64,000 bases of DNA from Symsagittifera roscoffensis (lineage: Eukaryota; Xenacoelomorpha; Acoela; Convolutidae): positions 85,729,574 to 85,793,573 of the forward strand of contig NC_087063.1 of the NCBI RefSeq assembly GCF_963678635.1, in the 5' to 3' direction. Below, one piece after another: positions 33,651 through 44,834 of this stretch (position 1 is the stretch's first letter; the number at the start of each line of letters is the position of its first letter). Position numbers and translations under genes: made by a program. The notes beneath the pieces were generated by a model, which saw only the letters and a program-made list of their open reading frames with translations, was not told the DNA's origin and made no database searches.

Positions 33651-35390
33651 CTAAATTATCAGTGTTAACTCCCTGCTCCTAAACCCATCGCGCGTGTTCA
33701 AGCCCGGTTTCCGTTTCCTGAAATGTATTGACTCTAATGTTAACAATTTTGTTTGGTTGTTTGACCTATCTATATTTTCACAACTAAGATCTGCGCTATT
33801 TCCCTCAATTTGGCATTGCTGAAGGTGGAGGCCTACTGGTGAGTCTGCTTTCTTATAATCTTGAATTCTAGTGGTCAAATGTCGCACAGTTTGTCCGACA
33901 TAGGTGGATGTGCATCCACTAAAAGACAGTTTAAAAACCACTCTTGACTTGAGGTCATTTGAAAATGCTGACTTCAGTGATGGTAAACATGATTCTAATT
34001 TTCTTGTGGTGAAAACCACTTGCACATTAGTTAATTTTCGTAACCTGTTAGAAAAATATTGGCTCTGGTTACCTCTATATTGCACCATCAGCATTGGGGG
34101 CTTCACATCCTTTGGTGATTGATTTGACAAACACCTCTCACTATCCAGGTGCTTGCACTTACATTCGATGATCTTGCACAAGGCGTCTGAAGCCACCTTT
34201 GCTGAACAATTTTCAGGGTACTGATTTGTCAGCCATTGCGCCCTAATAGTTTCCATAGCCTTATCAAACTGCTCCCAGCAAGATGTACTCCTAAAAACCT
34301 TGTGTACAGTGCCTTGGATAACACTACGCTTATACTGAGTTGGGGCGCAGCTTCTATAGTTCAGTATAGTCCCTGTATCTGTTGCTTTTTGATACCAACT
34401 GCAAGTTACCCGCCTACCCTGCGATACATTTATGTTCAAATCTAGGAACGGCAAATTCCCCTCCGAATTAGTTTTCTCTAGAGTGAACTGCAGATTTGGA
34501 TGAAGAGAATTGGCGGCATCGAGAAGACAACTCGGCTCCCCTCTGACTGTTCTAACAATGACATCCACATACCTGATGAACAATTTTACCTGTGGAGTAT
34601 CCTTCTCCTTGTTCTTAGCTCGGCAGCAGCCTTCACAGTACCAAACTATCTCGGTTATTGATGCTTATACGTCATCGGATATTTTTCCGCATTTCAGATG
34701 ATACCAGTTTCGGCAACTCCCGCATTCAACCCCTTTGATCTATATGTGACTTTCCTGCTTCAACATGGACACAAGCCGTTTTTGTCATTAATTTGCTGTA
34801 TCTCCCTTCCCACCGTTATTTCTTGTCTTAGAGCAAATTCGTACTCTTACAGCCATAAGTTTGCCAGAATTACAGCGAGGGACGCGCCCCTTTGCTAAAC
34901 CATCAACTTGTACATACCATGAATCATTACACTTGAAATATACTTTGCTGACCGCCATATTCAAAAGCCTTTTCATGGTTTCTCTTTGAATTTCAGGAGG
35001 AGACTCCTGGCTGTACCGCTTCTGTAAAGCAATTTCAATTGCCTCCTTCAGGGGAACGTTGGTGTACAAACTTTTCACATCAAGAGATATTATGGTTTCA
35101 TCCGGATCTAGAGCAATGTTTTCAATTGTTTCTTTGGCCCCTTTAGTATTGGTTTCTATATTGGCTCCATCGATTTTGTCAAAAAACTTTGCAAGCATTT
35201 TGTTCAGATTCTCATACGAGCTGCCTGGAAGTGATAGTACTGGTCGTAGGGGTGTCTCAGCCTTGTGTACTTTAGCTAAACCGTACAAACGTGCGGGTTG
35301 CCCCCCTGTTGAACTCATCTTAGAATATAACTGATCAATTATCTCGTCTCTTTTGTTCATGGCTAGAAATTCTTTGTTAAGTTCTGTAAC
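33651..35390 (-). pseudogene. PLE reverse transcriptase with GIY-YIG endonuclease (PLE-M)
   Basis: RT part 35390-34560: 'RLYGLAKVHK' (typical PLE RT motif), 'IISLDVKSLYTNVPLKEAI' (motif A), 'GLAKG' (motif B), then a frameshift near 34890 and stops. Motif C reads 'FIRYVDVIV', so the second catalytic Asp of YxDD is Val. Thumb: 'LPFLDLNINV...CSWYQKATDTG'. Endonuclease near 33960-33830: 'SGCTSTYVGQTVRHLTTRI', the GIY-YIG pattern (Y-x-G-x-T...R), followed by 'HLQQC' and the C-terminal 'LESIHFRKRKPGLNT'. N-terminus missing; inactive. Confidence 0.87.
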
Positions 35391-35755
35391 ATTCGCCCGG
35401 AAGATACATATCGACGGAAAATAAAACTAAGTCCTAAGACGACTGGCTAACGTCTAAACGGAGCTTTACATGTTTTTAACCGTCTCTACCAAGCCAGTAC
35501 TTTCGGTGGTCTTTCTAACATCGGGTCGGCAAAAACGTTACTGCTTTCGGCTTCGGTCAAAACACTCAAATTAACTTAATTACATGCAGAAATAGTGAGC
35601 TCATGGCTGGGTCTCAGTATCACCAGACCACGAGGTCACTCCTAAAAACAGGGCTACTACTACTTATTGAATTATTATTGTTTTTGTTCAGTAGATAAAA
35701 ATCATCATCTCCATCGAAGATGGATAAACCCTTTCCCCCAACTCCTAGCTTCTCA

Positions 35756-36420
35756 TCTTAGTAGAATGAATTCAGATGTTAAATAAATTCAAATCAAGAC
35801 ATGACAGGGACAAATCAACATGACAAAGTTTATATCAGTTCATAAAAGTTTCAGTCCCGAGACCCCTCCGGATTCCTGAATCCGGGGAAATAAGTCCCTT
35901 ATTCTCCTTCCGGAAGGCTGGTTTTCCACCCTTCACCGTTGTTCGCAACGGCCTTGCAACTATTGTAGCGACACAATAGTTGCAACTCGGAGCGGTCTCT
36001 GCTACTTCTGCTTTTCTCCGATTCTGATTCTCAATTTTCTCGTTGTTGTCGTCGTCGCAACTATCGTTGTTGTGTTTTTCTTCAACTTTCTGCCAAAATG
36101 GCCGTTTCTGACGTTTCTCAGAAATATGACGTCATACTTCGAATTTTTAAAATTTCAAAATACCAGAATATTTTGACCTTCACCGTTTGACTAATCGTCC
36201 CAATAATGTCGTTAATCGCTTAAAACCGTCAATTCGGAAGGTTCACTGCTAAATTTCCGAATCTGCTGAATCTGAATTTTGATCCATTCTGGTCGAATGT
36301 CACATACTCCCCGGACAGTCCGGTCAATGTCCTCATTGAATCTCGCAATGTTCGTAAAATTGGTACAGTGTCATCGAACAGAATTTACAAAATGCACGAA
36401 ACTACTTTGATCCACGTCAT
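35756..36420 (-). repeat. LTR-type sequence, 3' end of copy M
   Basis: No gene seen. Directly follows the truncated accessory ORF at 36420 (join 'GGTGTTG/CAATGACG') and runs to the PLE. Aligns with 60355-60133, R 61810-61151 and P 31790-32436. Includes the conserved hairpin 35954-35985 and TCCGGA-type motifs (35868-35925). Confidence 0.65.
35954..35985. other. Perfect 13-bp LTR hairpin
   Basis: Arms TTGCAACTATTGT (35954-35966) and its exact complement (35973-35985) around a 6-base loop AGCGAC. The same hairpin, unchanged, occurs at 61346-61377 in R, although flanking LTR sequence differs, suggesting constraint or recent common origin. Confidence 0.75.
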
Positions 36421-39331
36421 TGCAACACCTGATTGCTACGCTTGGGATACCACCAGGTCTGCAGCAAGCAGTGGCAGGGAAACTCGTCATGTGTCATCAT
36501 GATGCTTCTCCAATTACGTTTTCCCGAAGCTTCCAGTAATGGTTCCACTCCCATCATCACTCGGTGGACTTCATCATTCTCATCTACTGCGTTGTAATCC
36601 GTGACTGTTGATCCTTTCTGCTTTTGTCTTTCAAAGTCACTGAAGTTCCCACTCAAGTATCCCATGAACTTCTTTCCCAGTATCAATTCCAACTCCTCCT
36701 TGGTCCTCTCTGGAACTGCTGAGAGCATCTTACATAGCAACTCGTAAGATTTCTCTGACATTCTCGTTAGTCTAACACACTTCGGCACTGAGAAGGCTTG
36801 ATCCACGATCGTTCTCGTACTCTTTACATCCACAGCTACGAAATGTACCGGGTATATGCTCTTGCACATTGGAGCCAATGTCGAACCCACCGAATATTGT
36901 GCTCCTGATGGTCTACAATAAGTCTCACTGTGTCTGATGTCATTTCCGCCTCGATCGCTTCCCTCCATTTTCCTATGTATTTCTGCTCGGTTTGCAGAAC
37001 TCCTGGGAATACTTCTACACTGATGGCAGTGACCATCTCATGTCTCTGTTCTAGATCCAATAGTGACTCTAGAGAACTAAACATGCTGTAGAATCCTAGT
37101 GCAGTCACTAGATTCACCTCGGTTCCTCCATTGCAATCCGCTATCAGTTCCGTTTCCGTTCTTGCTTTCATCACGACGTTTCCAAACAATACCGTCAATT
37201 GCTTGTGTTGTTTCTCTAAGGTCTTCACACAGTCCAGACCTCCACAAACGTGACCATCCAGTCCACAGACTTCCGCCAGACAGCTACCAGGTTTGACCCG
37301 GTCTTCTGGTCCCCAGCCAGGCAACTCCACTTTATCTTCACCGTTGCTCCTAGAGGCCGTTATCATCACATTATATATGATGTTAGGTCACGCAGGTTAC
37401 AGTCTGCATTCAGTTCCCTCTGCACGTCTTGTGTCGCCTGTAATATCGATTCAGCGTTGGGACTAGGACACCATGATGGCCTCATCAATTCCCACACTGC
37501 CATCAAGCTCGTTTTCAGTAATTCATCTGAAAATCCCAGCCCAAACTCCACTCTTTTGTCGGATTTTGGTACGGAAAGTGCAGTCACCTCTTCTTCCAAG
37601 ACCAGTCCCAATTTGGTCTGTGGATTATTAGCGCTCTTAATTGTTACAATTCTCGACGTCCAGAATCTTAGTAACACTGTCTGCTCGTAATCAAAGAAGC
37701 AATCGCGTATGTCTTCACTCAGGAAAGGGTTGTACGCTATCCCTATGATTCCGGATACGTAGCTGTACGACTTCTTCTTAATCGGTCCACAGTACTCACT
37801 GGATTTCGGCAGTGCCCCCATAGATTCCTTAGTGAGTCTCAGCTCCTTGTTTGAGAATCTCCTGATTTCGTCTATCTTTCTCATGGGCTCTAACTCCTCG
37901 GGTTCTTTCATATTCACCATCATCGGTTTGCTTTGCTGCATATCCAGCAGTGCTAGCAAGAGTGAGGCTTTCGCTCTCTCATCGCCTTCCCTCAGCATCT
38001 TAACACAAGTGTTCAATGCAGGTACTGAAATCTGCTATCATGAATCGAATGAAACAGAGAGCGTCTCTCCGCTTCGCACACGCTACTGCTGCTCCCTCTT
38101 GGACTATCAGATCCCTCAGGTTCGTCATAAGGAAAACCTTCTCTTCTTCTGACCTCTTCTTTTCTTCTGAATCATATTCCTCGCGAGGCAATCCCATCAT
38201 ACACCAGGCAAACCTCAGTTGTACCTCTGTTCTCACGTAAGGTACTGCCATGAGAGCGTGTATTCTTGGCGTATTCCTCATTTCTTCTTCGAAGTACCTT
38301 AACACCATTGCTTTCCATGGAAGGCTCACCAACTGCTCCATCGTTTCTGCCTGTATCTCAGACGACGCTAGAGTCACGTACGCCTTCTGCTTGAGGGTGG
38401 TGCCTTGCAACATTGTCTCCAGATAACCCTCCATGCCACTCTTGTCTTCCAGAGCCATCACGTACCCTCTAGCCGAGTTTCGGTACTCCAATATTTCCAT
38501 GTATCCACCGGCGGGTTCATCTATCGACACAGCCTCCGATACTGTCAGTCGGTTGTATTCTACTGGTACTAGTTGTCCTGCGACATTTCCCTTTCCGTGA
38601 TTCATGGGAGATGGCTTAAAAGCTTTCAGTGTGCTCTCTCCACATTGGCTGAGTGTTTCCATTTCTAAGGTTGCTCCAGTCAGAGTGCGGTCACTCCTTT
38701 TGGATTTATAACCTGTTGACTTTATCCCCGCCATGAGAATGGGTGGCACCATCGCTATATCAGTTAACACTTTATCTGTGCCAGGCAGTTGATAATCACC
38801 TTGCCCCAAATCCATGACCTCCTCGACTCGTTTCCTTTTCGCTGAGTTAACAGCTTTCATCGATATCTCTGAATCCACCTTCGTCTTTCCGACTCTCCTC
38901 GGCATCACTCTGCTGCCTAACTTCATTTTCATCGCATTGATTTTATCAATCACCAACTTTGACCGCATTGTCCCTCTCCTGGTTCTTGACAGATACACCA
39001 CCTCTCCTTTATCGTCCTGCGGTGTCATCTTGATGGGAGAATTCGCTTCACTTTCATCAGTGGCCGAGTCGATCAACAACTCACTCAGTCTCCCTTAACA
39101 ATCATCAAGCTTGTCAAGGACTTCCCTCATCAAGGGTTGGTTGAGACCCGTTTTCAGAATGGACTGGGTCCCATAGCTCTGAACCACTCTCCAGACTTCT
39201 TCCATGAACGCCACTCTGTCCAATCTACTTTAATGGTCTCGGTGATGTACTTCCCATTCTTCTTCGGGCAACGTTCCCAAGAAAGGTACTCTGGCTGAGA
39301 CCTCTATTCTTCTTCTTCTAGGTGATTCCAT
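36421..39331 (-). pseudogene. Accessory megaprotein, C-terminal half (copy M)
   Basis: From the internal Met-Glu-Ser (39331) through long open stretches (39079-38000, 38016-37366, 37369-36836, 36968-36417). The breaks are small indels: e.g. two bases lost near 38032 and a stop near 39220. Compared with P, the natural last 230 residues are absent, because sequence after 'PKRSNQVLQ' joins LTR sequence. Conserved features: Lys/Arg patch 'NSAKRKRVEEVM', 'SIDEPAGGYMEMLEYR', 'ACAKRRDALCFIRFM', 'EFGLGFSDELLKTSLM', 'ELIADCNGGTEVNLVTAL', 'VPERTKEELELILGKKFMG'. Function unknown; soluble-looking. Confidence 0.78.
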
Positions 39332-42300
39332 GAGGATTCTTTGTTCGTTATTTCTTGAATTGCCAGGAGAGCTCTCTCCGGCAAATTCCGTTTCATTTCC
39401 ATAAAGGCTGACGGAGGCTCCATTGTCGAAATGCCTTCATCCGCTGGCTCAGTCGTCTCTAACGTATCCGCGTTGTTCTCAAGATCACTGAAGATATTGA
39501 AATCCAGGCTGGATACTCCTCCTGTCGATGCCCTGTCGTCTTCCCCACCAGCTTGACTTGCATCTTGTTGCATGGGTTCTTCGGTTTGACGGCTTCCTCC
39601 CTGTCCGTCATCTCCTTCTGACATATCTCTCTTTGTGCTCGATGGTCCTTGTTTATCGTTGTCGGTTCCTTCCGGAAACTTCGGTATGATCAATGTACCG
39701 GCCGATCTATCTTCCTCTTCTCCATGGACCACTTTGATTTCCTCGCAGCCGAAGGATGCTAGGAAGGTTCTCGTTCGCAGCGTTCCTACTACCGTCAACT
39801 CCGGTTTCACACTAGTCAGGATCAAGGAGGCTTCAGGCAGTTCGTTCCTGCCTCTCATTTTCATAGGCGCCAAGCCTAATCCCGCCCATTCTTCATCAAA
39901 TCTTCCAGGCTTGGGAGTCGCGGCGTTGCTTATTCGCCTTCTCGTCGCTTGATCCGTATAGGCAAATCGTGTGTACTGTAACACAGCGGCATTTCTTCCC
40001 ACAAAGTATGTATCCATCGTTGCTACCAAATTCCCTACTCTCCTTTCATTGGTTTCGAATGCTCTCAACCTAGGAGTTTGTACCACGGAGACTGCTCCGA
40101 GCAACATCCTTCTTATCAGAGGGAATTCAGGGATTGCCTCCGGCAGCTTCTCGTAATCACCCCAGTCCTTCGTCTCTTCTCTCACTTTATGATATGCTGC
40201 AGTGAGAAGAGGCACTCTGGTTATTTCACCATTCGTTTTATCATAGGGTCTCAGATTCCAAAGCTTCGGAAACACTTCGATGTGTCCTCTTTCTACTTCT
40301 CCCATGCGATCACGGAAGTGATCGTCAAAATTGATGACTGTCATCTCTGGTTCTGATTTTTTCGCAAATAACAGATCTTCACTCATGAGCTCCCGCAACG
40401 TGTGCTGCTCACACCAGTTCAGTGCACTACCGTCCACTGCTGATATGAGGTTCAGGTGCAGCACCGACCTCCTATACGCCTCCACTTTAACGTCAGGGAA
40501 CGCAAACGTGACTGCTGGTCCATAGATCACTGTCACAAACTCCGTGACTCCTCTGATCAGTGCTAAGGGATCGGTTCTCATAGCCAAGCTCAGATCGGTT
40601 AACAGGGGCATGCCTCCAACATGTCGTCTAACATCTTCTTCTCTTTCGATAGTCTCATCTTCTCCTGTTCCAAAGCGATTTTGTTGAAAGAGATATTGGA
40701 TAAGAGTGTGTCTCAGGTCTCTTATCTTATTCCACGAGTCCGTGGATTTCTTCATATCTAAATTCCTCACTCTCTCTCTCATCTGCTCTGGACAACGTGT
40801 CAATTTCATTAGTCCTCCCAAGTTTCCGTGGGTAATCGCAATCAGTGTTAGAAGTCCATCTAACCGCAGGTTCTGGATTCCTTCGGTGAGCAGCATCGCC
40901 GTTCCTTTCACAAAACTCTCTGCTCCAAACGTCACGAACAAGGCTATTAGTTCCACTATTGACACTTCCACTACTGCTTGGAGGAATTCCTTAATCAAGT
41001 AATGAGAGACTTTCAGGTAGACTTTTGCCAAGAAGGACGCGGTCCATCCGGCTCCCAACCCTTCCAGCATGCTGTCTGTCCGTTCAAAGCCTTCCTGTCC
41101 CTTCACTTCCTGGATCCAGAAGGTTTCCAGGGTAATCTGACACATTCTGTTTACAAATTCAGCAGTCTTTTCTTCGGCATTTTCCGCCAGGTTCACCTCC
41201 TTTAACAAGTAGGCATGGATCTTCGTGATCATCACAGGACCTTGCTCAAAAGCATCTGCACCCAATGCCGCTACTCGAGGATTTAGGTGTAGCCACTGGT
41301 TGGCTTCCGGCTTGGTTCTCAAAACCATCGCCTCCAAATGAGCTCTAGTCTCTAGTGAATTTTTCCTTCTCGTGTTTTCACCTGTCACTTCCATTGCTCG
41401 GAACTATAAGTCGTTGGACATCGCTACGATCACTCGATGGTCGTCGTCTATTCCCGGCTTAAGCTTGAGTTGTCGACTGAAATTGGACAGTTCCAACCCC
41501 AGCACTTCGTCCCACACCAGCATGTGCAGCGCATGGTCCTTGAGTCCTCTAATCGCGTTCGAGATATCTGACCACACTGTAGGTACTTCAGCCCTGAGTG
41601 GCCTCAGGTTCTCCATCTATCATGCGATTTGGGGCTGATATGATCACATCATATTTTCTTTCCGAAAGCAAGGTCACAATCGCATATACGAATTTCAGTC
41701 CATCCGGGAGATGCGCATACCCCGGAGACAACGCGAGTACTACTCTCAGTGTTTCTTTGGTGAACGACCCTCCTTCGTCGCATCCACCACTTCACCCATC
41801 GACTCAAGGATATCTTTTATCGCTGGCCACACAGCATTCTCTGCCGTTGTAGGATCTCTGAGTCTGCTCAGAAAACCTCTACTGTGTAGATGGTCATTGA
41901 TGCCAGCAAACACGATCGTAATTGGATTCATGTCCATCTGCCTTTGTACCCTATAGCCAGAGATACCGATTGCAGTAGGTCCAGGTCGACCGCTGCCACC
42001 ATTATAACGTCCGGCCAAAACAGAGACTTGGAGCTGAAATTTATGCTAGCGGCTATCAACCAGTCTACGCCGGTTATCGAGTACAATCTGCAGAAGGATA
42101 GCGTCGCTCCATTCAGCATCCTCCTTGCATCTTCGATGAAGCTTACCCTTTGGAGATCTAGCTTCATTATTCGTCTTTGTATACATGCCAGGGAGACGGT
42201 ATGGGTCTTGACCACATCAACGAGCCTCTGCCCGGGCGTCTCTCCTCTCGACTGGTACTTGTCGTCTCCGATCTCGTGTCCGATCTAGACGTGCTGGTTG

Positions 42301-44217
42301 TCTCTTCGATTGGGTTGACAGGTCCTATTCTTCTCCTAGGATGGATGGTCCTCCTCATCGGCGCTTCTCCCAATCGATCCTGTACGTCTGTACTTTGACC
42401 TGGTTCGCTGGAGTTTTTGTTGTCTGTAGTTCGTGACGGCCGGGACCGTCCCCAAGCGTGTTTCCAGGCTAGGAGGCACAAAGGTAGTAATCACCGCGTC
42501 ACTCGTTGTTCCTTCTTCCTTCAGTACTCCTGTGTCAAAGAGTTCCGCCTCTAGTTCATCCGACCGCTCTTGGAAGACTCGATTCAACCAAGCCTGTCCT
42601 TCGATACTATCGAAGTGGATGCCGTCCGTGGTCAGTCTGGCGTGATCCATAGCTCTCAACTCATGTTCGATGTCCATGAGGATCATTCTTCCGGCATTCC
42701 GGCTTGTGAGATTCCTCAAGATGTTATTCCACCTGACGACTCCTTCGTTGTGCCTTCTCCCTGCTGCTGTCAAGCTCCTTGTGCTCATTGGTACAGTGCA
42801 AACGGTCAGTAACGCGCAATTGAATTTCTGCCAGAGGGTACTAACAAACACACCATCATTGATTCCCATAGTGCTTCCTGCTCATCCGAACCTCTGGAGA
42901 TGTCATTCGTTCCAACCAGGATCATCACATTGGGGATCCTCCCTGGATTCATCAGTTCCACCATTCGATATAACTGGGCTATCGTCGCGCCTCCGAAGGA
43001 CATCACCGTGGTGACCCAAGAGGTCCTCAAATTTGATAGTACTCTGACCAAGCTGTCTCCCAGTATCAGATGTGATGTCCCCAGTGGTGGTTGTTGCAGG
43101 TTTACTGCCGGGTTCGAAGTCGCTCGATTGAAGCAAGCTCTCGGATCTGTCTCCGGAACTCCCGTAAAATTATATCTCAATTTATTGTTCTTTTGTACGT
43201 CCATTACACGAGACACTTTCTTCGCTGGCATCTTCTGTATTCTTCTCTCTGGGGCCTTCGAGCTCCCCATGAGTGGCGTCACTTCACTTATCCCCTGTCT
43301 ATTCACGGTCAGGGAGAGTCGTACTCTGCCCGTGTTGTCGGTCGTTCCATAGGGTGCAGTCACCCCGGAACCTGGCGCATTCTTGTTGGCGACCAGTCGT
43401 CCAGCTGTCTCTATCAGCTTCCTCACCGTTTGTTCCACGACGGGGTCACCCAAGGTGTCACTAGGGTCCGGGATCGTCACTCGATCTGTCGCTGTCGGGG
43501 AATACTCCTTGCAGGTATCACTTTCTCCACGGCCGTTGTCAACGCCATCTGTTCCGATTGCTCTTTGTAGTCCTGCCTCAAGCGCTCAATTTCTTGACCC
43601 TGCTTTTTGTTGCAATCTTCGAACAACCTTCTCCACATGTCCCGATCGTCCTCCATCATGAGCATGCTTTTGGTCATCTCGTCCAGCTCCTTTTTCGTCC
43701 TTTCCAGTTCATCCTTCATCCCATCCAGATCTTGCATGGTTTGGTTCGTCTGAACCTTCTGTCCTACTTTCGCCCTCTTTGGTGGCACAGCTGCTCTCAG
43801 TGGTGAACCAGACGAGGTAGCCTCGCTGTTCATCTCCTGATGCATTCTCGTCAGCCCAGGTTTGGGCTTGGAGGGCATAGGCATTTCACCTGGTTGGTAA
43901 GTCCTAGAACTTCCCAATCCAGGTTCATTCGCCAAGTCACTACCTGAGAGAGCCCCGTTTCTCCACCTCATCACTCTCATGTTCGGGCGGTCTAGTACTC
44001 CCCTCTCTCCATATGCTGCCATCAACAGGACTTCCGTGGGGCGGTACCCACGGTTGTCATGCCCCAAGATGTTGATCAGGGCGGTCAGCAACATGACTAC
44101 CTCTGGTTCCTCCAGAGCGAAGTCTCGATCCATTAGCCGACGATAGATCGCATCTACCATCGGTCCTACTTATGCCTCTGCCAGGTCCATCAATTCATCC
44201 AAGTTGAAGTTGTCCAT
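39304..44217 (-). pseudogene. Accessory megaprotein, N-terminal half with SGNH hydrolase (copy M)
   Basis: ATG 44217-44215, TAA at codon 16 as in P, then coiled coil (about residues 160-225), a 70-bp-scale loss before 'VTIPDPSD', the SGNH domain split by a frameshift near 42830 (block I 'LILGDSLVR', block III 'VGTNDIS', block V 'TTDGIHFDS' all intact), an AGIND region with about 118 codons deleted ('INFSS/KSLFW'), and a long open 696-codon frame 41394-39304 entered after one TAG in place of Trp. One base missing near 39375 makes it end at 39304 and overlap the next frame by 28 nt. L1 and P read straight through, so the overlap is a mutation, not a design. Confidence 0.8.
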
Positions 44218-44266
44218 ACTCTTTTCAGGTTCGATTCGATTTGATTTAATGATTTGACTCAAGTGA
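41371..44266 (-). repeat. Internal duplication C, left unit (about 2.9 kb)
   Basis: Accessory 5' part plus start of spacer; matches 44835-47731 at an offset of 3,464-3,466 with a few substitutions and one 2-bp indel (near 41618). The intervening 44267-44834 carries spacer and pol-tail sequence. Confidence 0.88.
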
Positions 44267-44599
44267 GTAATTAAACGATCAATCAGGATCTAGAAAAGAG
44301 GTCACGAATATCACATTTGTCAGTTTCACCTTAACTTTTTGTTAAATTTTTTTTAAAAACAGTCAGATAAAAAGATTTTGATCCTAAAATTTATTAAAAT
44401 CAATCGGTCTCTAAAATTTTGGAATTCGACCTAAGATTGGACAGTCCAAACTTTGGATCTATTCCTAAGATCTTCATTCAGTTGTTAATGGTCACTAACT
44501 CCTTCTTACCCAAGATCTTAATAACATAACACATAACATAACACAACACATATATCAAACACTACATATTTTGGTCTAACACCCTCTTGCATGTCACCT
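44218..44599 (-). promoter_or_regulatory. Conserved spacer with intron-like unit 44509-44290 (copy M, internal)
   Basis: Noncoding. Donor-like CTTGG/GTAAGAAGG (GT at 44509-44508) and acceptor-like CTCTTTTCTAG (AG at 44291-44290), 220 bp apart exactly as in P. Its sequence is closer to P than to M's own spacer remnant at 47684-47829, consistent with the duplication importing it from a P-like copy. Confidence 0.55.
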
Positions 44600-44834
44600 T
44601 AACTCAGCCTATACTTAAGTAATAGTTCTGATGTAAGTATACTTGTATATTAGTATCAGAGAAGATTACGTGTAAAAGCGCGTACAATTCCTGAGGATGC
44701 GGTCGTCCTCTGTTTGGATCGTACACTGGAAGCGAGAGCTCCTTCACTTCCATTTCCACAAGGAAGTCTCTCAACCTCGTCAAGGACAGGACTAGGTTTT
44801 CCGGGTTCTCGTGCCGCTTCTCCGTCGCCCTTGT
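44600..44834 (-). pseudogene. pol: Macrodomain tail fragment between duplicated units (copy M)
   Basis: Last 77 or so codons of pol, 'TRATEKRHENPENLVLSL' to 'HQNYYLSIG'. It carries the P-type residues (KRHEN, EMEV, HQNYY), not those of M's own tail (KQHVD, EMDV, HKKYY). At 44835 it joins accessory sequence ('MEVTCENT'). Confidence 0.8.

Larger units (their letters stand above)
33381..35755 (-). mobile_element. Penelope-like element (PLE-M) inside LTR sequence of copy M
   Basis: Minus-strand PLE: terminal-repeat segment (35755-35391), RT-endonuclease ORF (35390-33651), 3' UTR (33650-33410) and ribozyme-like core. The terminal segment is joined directly to the middle of the ORF, so the N-terminal part found in fragment R (60617-60355) is missing here. 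PLEs replicate by target-primed reverse transcription. Confidence 0.82.

Noticed and set aside
33904-34445. Plus-strand open frames opposite PLE-M
   Set aside because: Antisense shadows of the PLE RT-endonuclease ORF.
39304-39331. 28-nt overlap of two accessory frames in M as programmed frameshifting
   Set aside because: L1 and P read through this region in one frame. M lacks one base in the palindrome just upstream, so the overlap is a mutation.
36421-44217. Accessory ORF as a captured viral envelope gene
   Set aside because: No signal peptide, transmembrane anchor, furin-type site or fusion-peptide-like stretch is visible, and the recognisable domain is a hydrolase.
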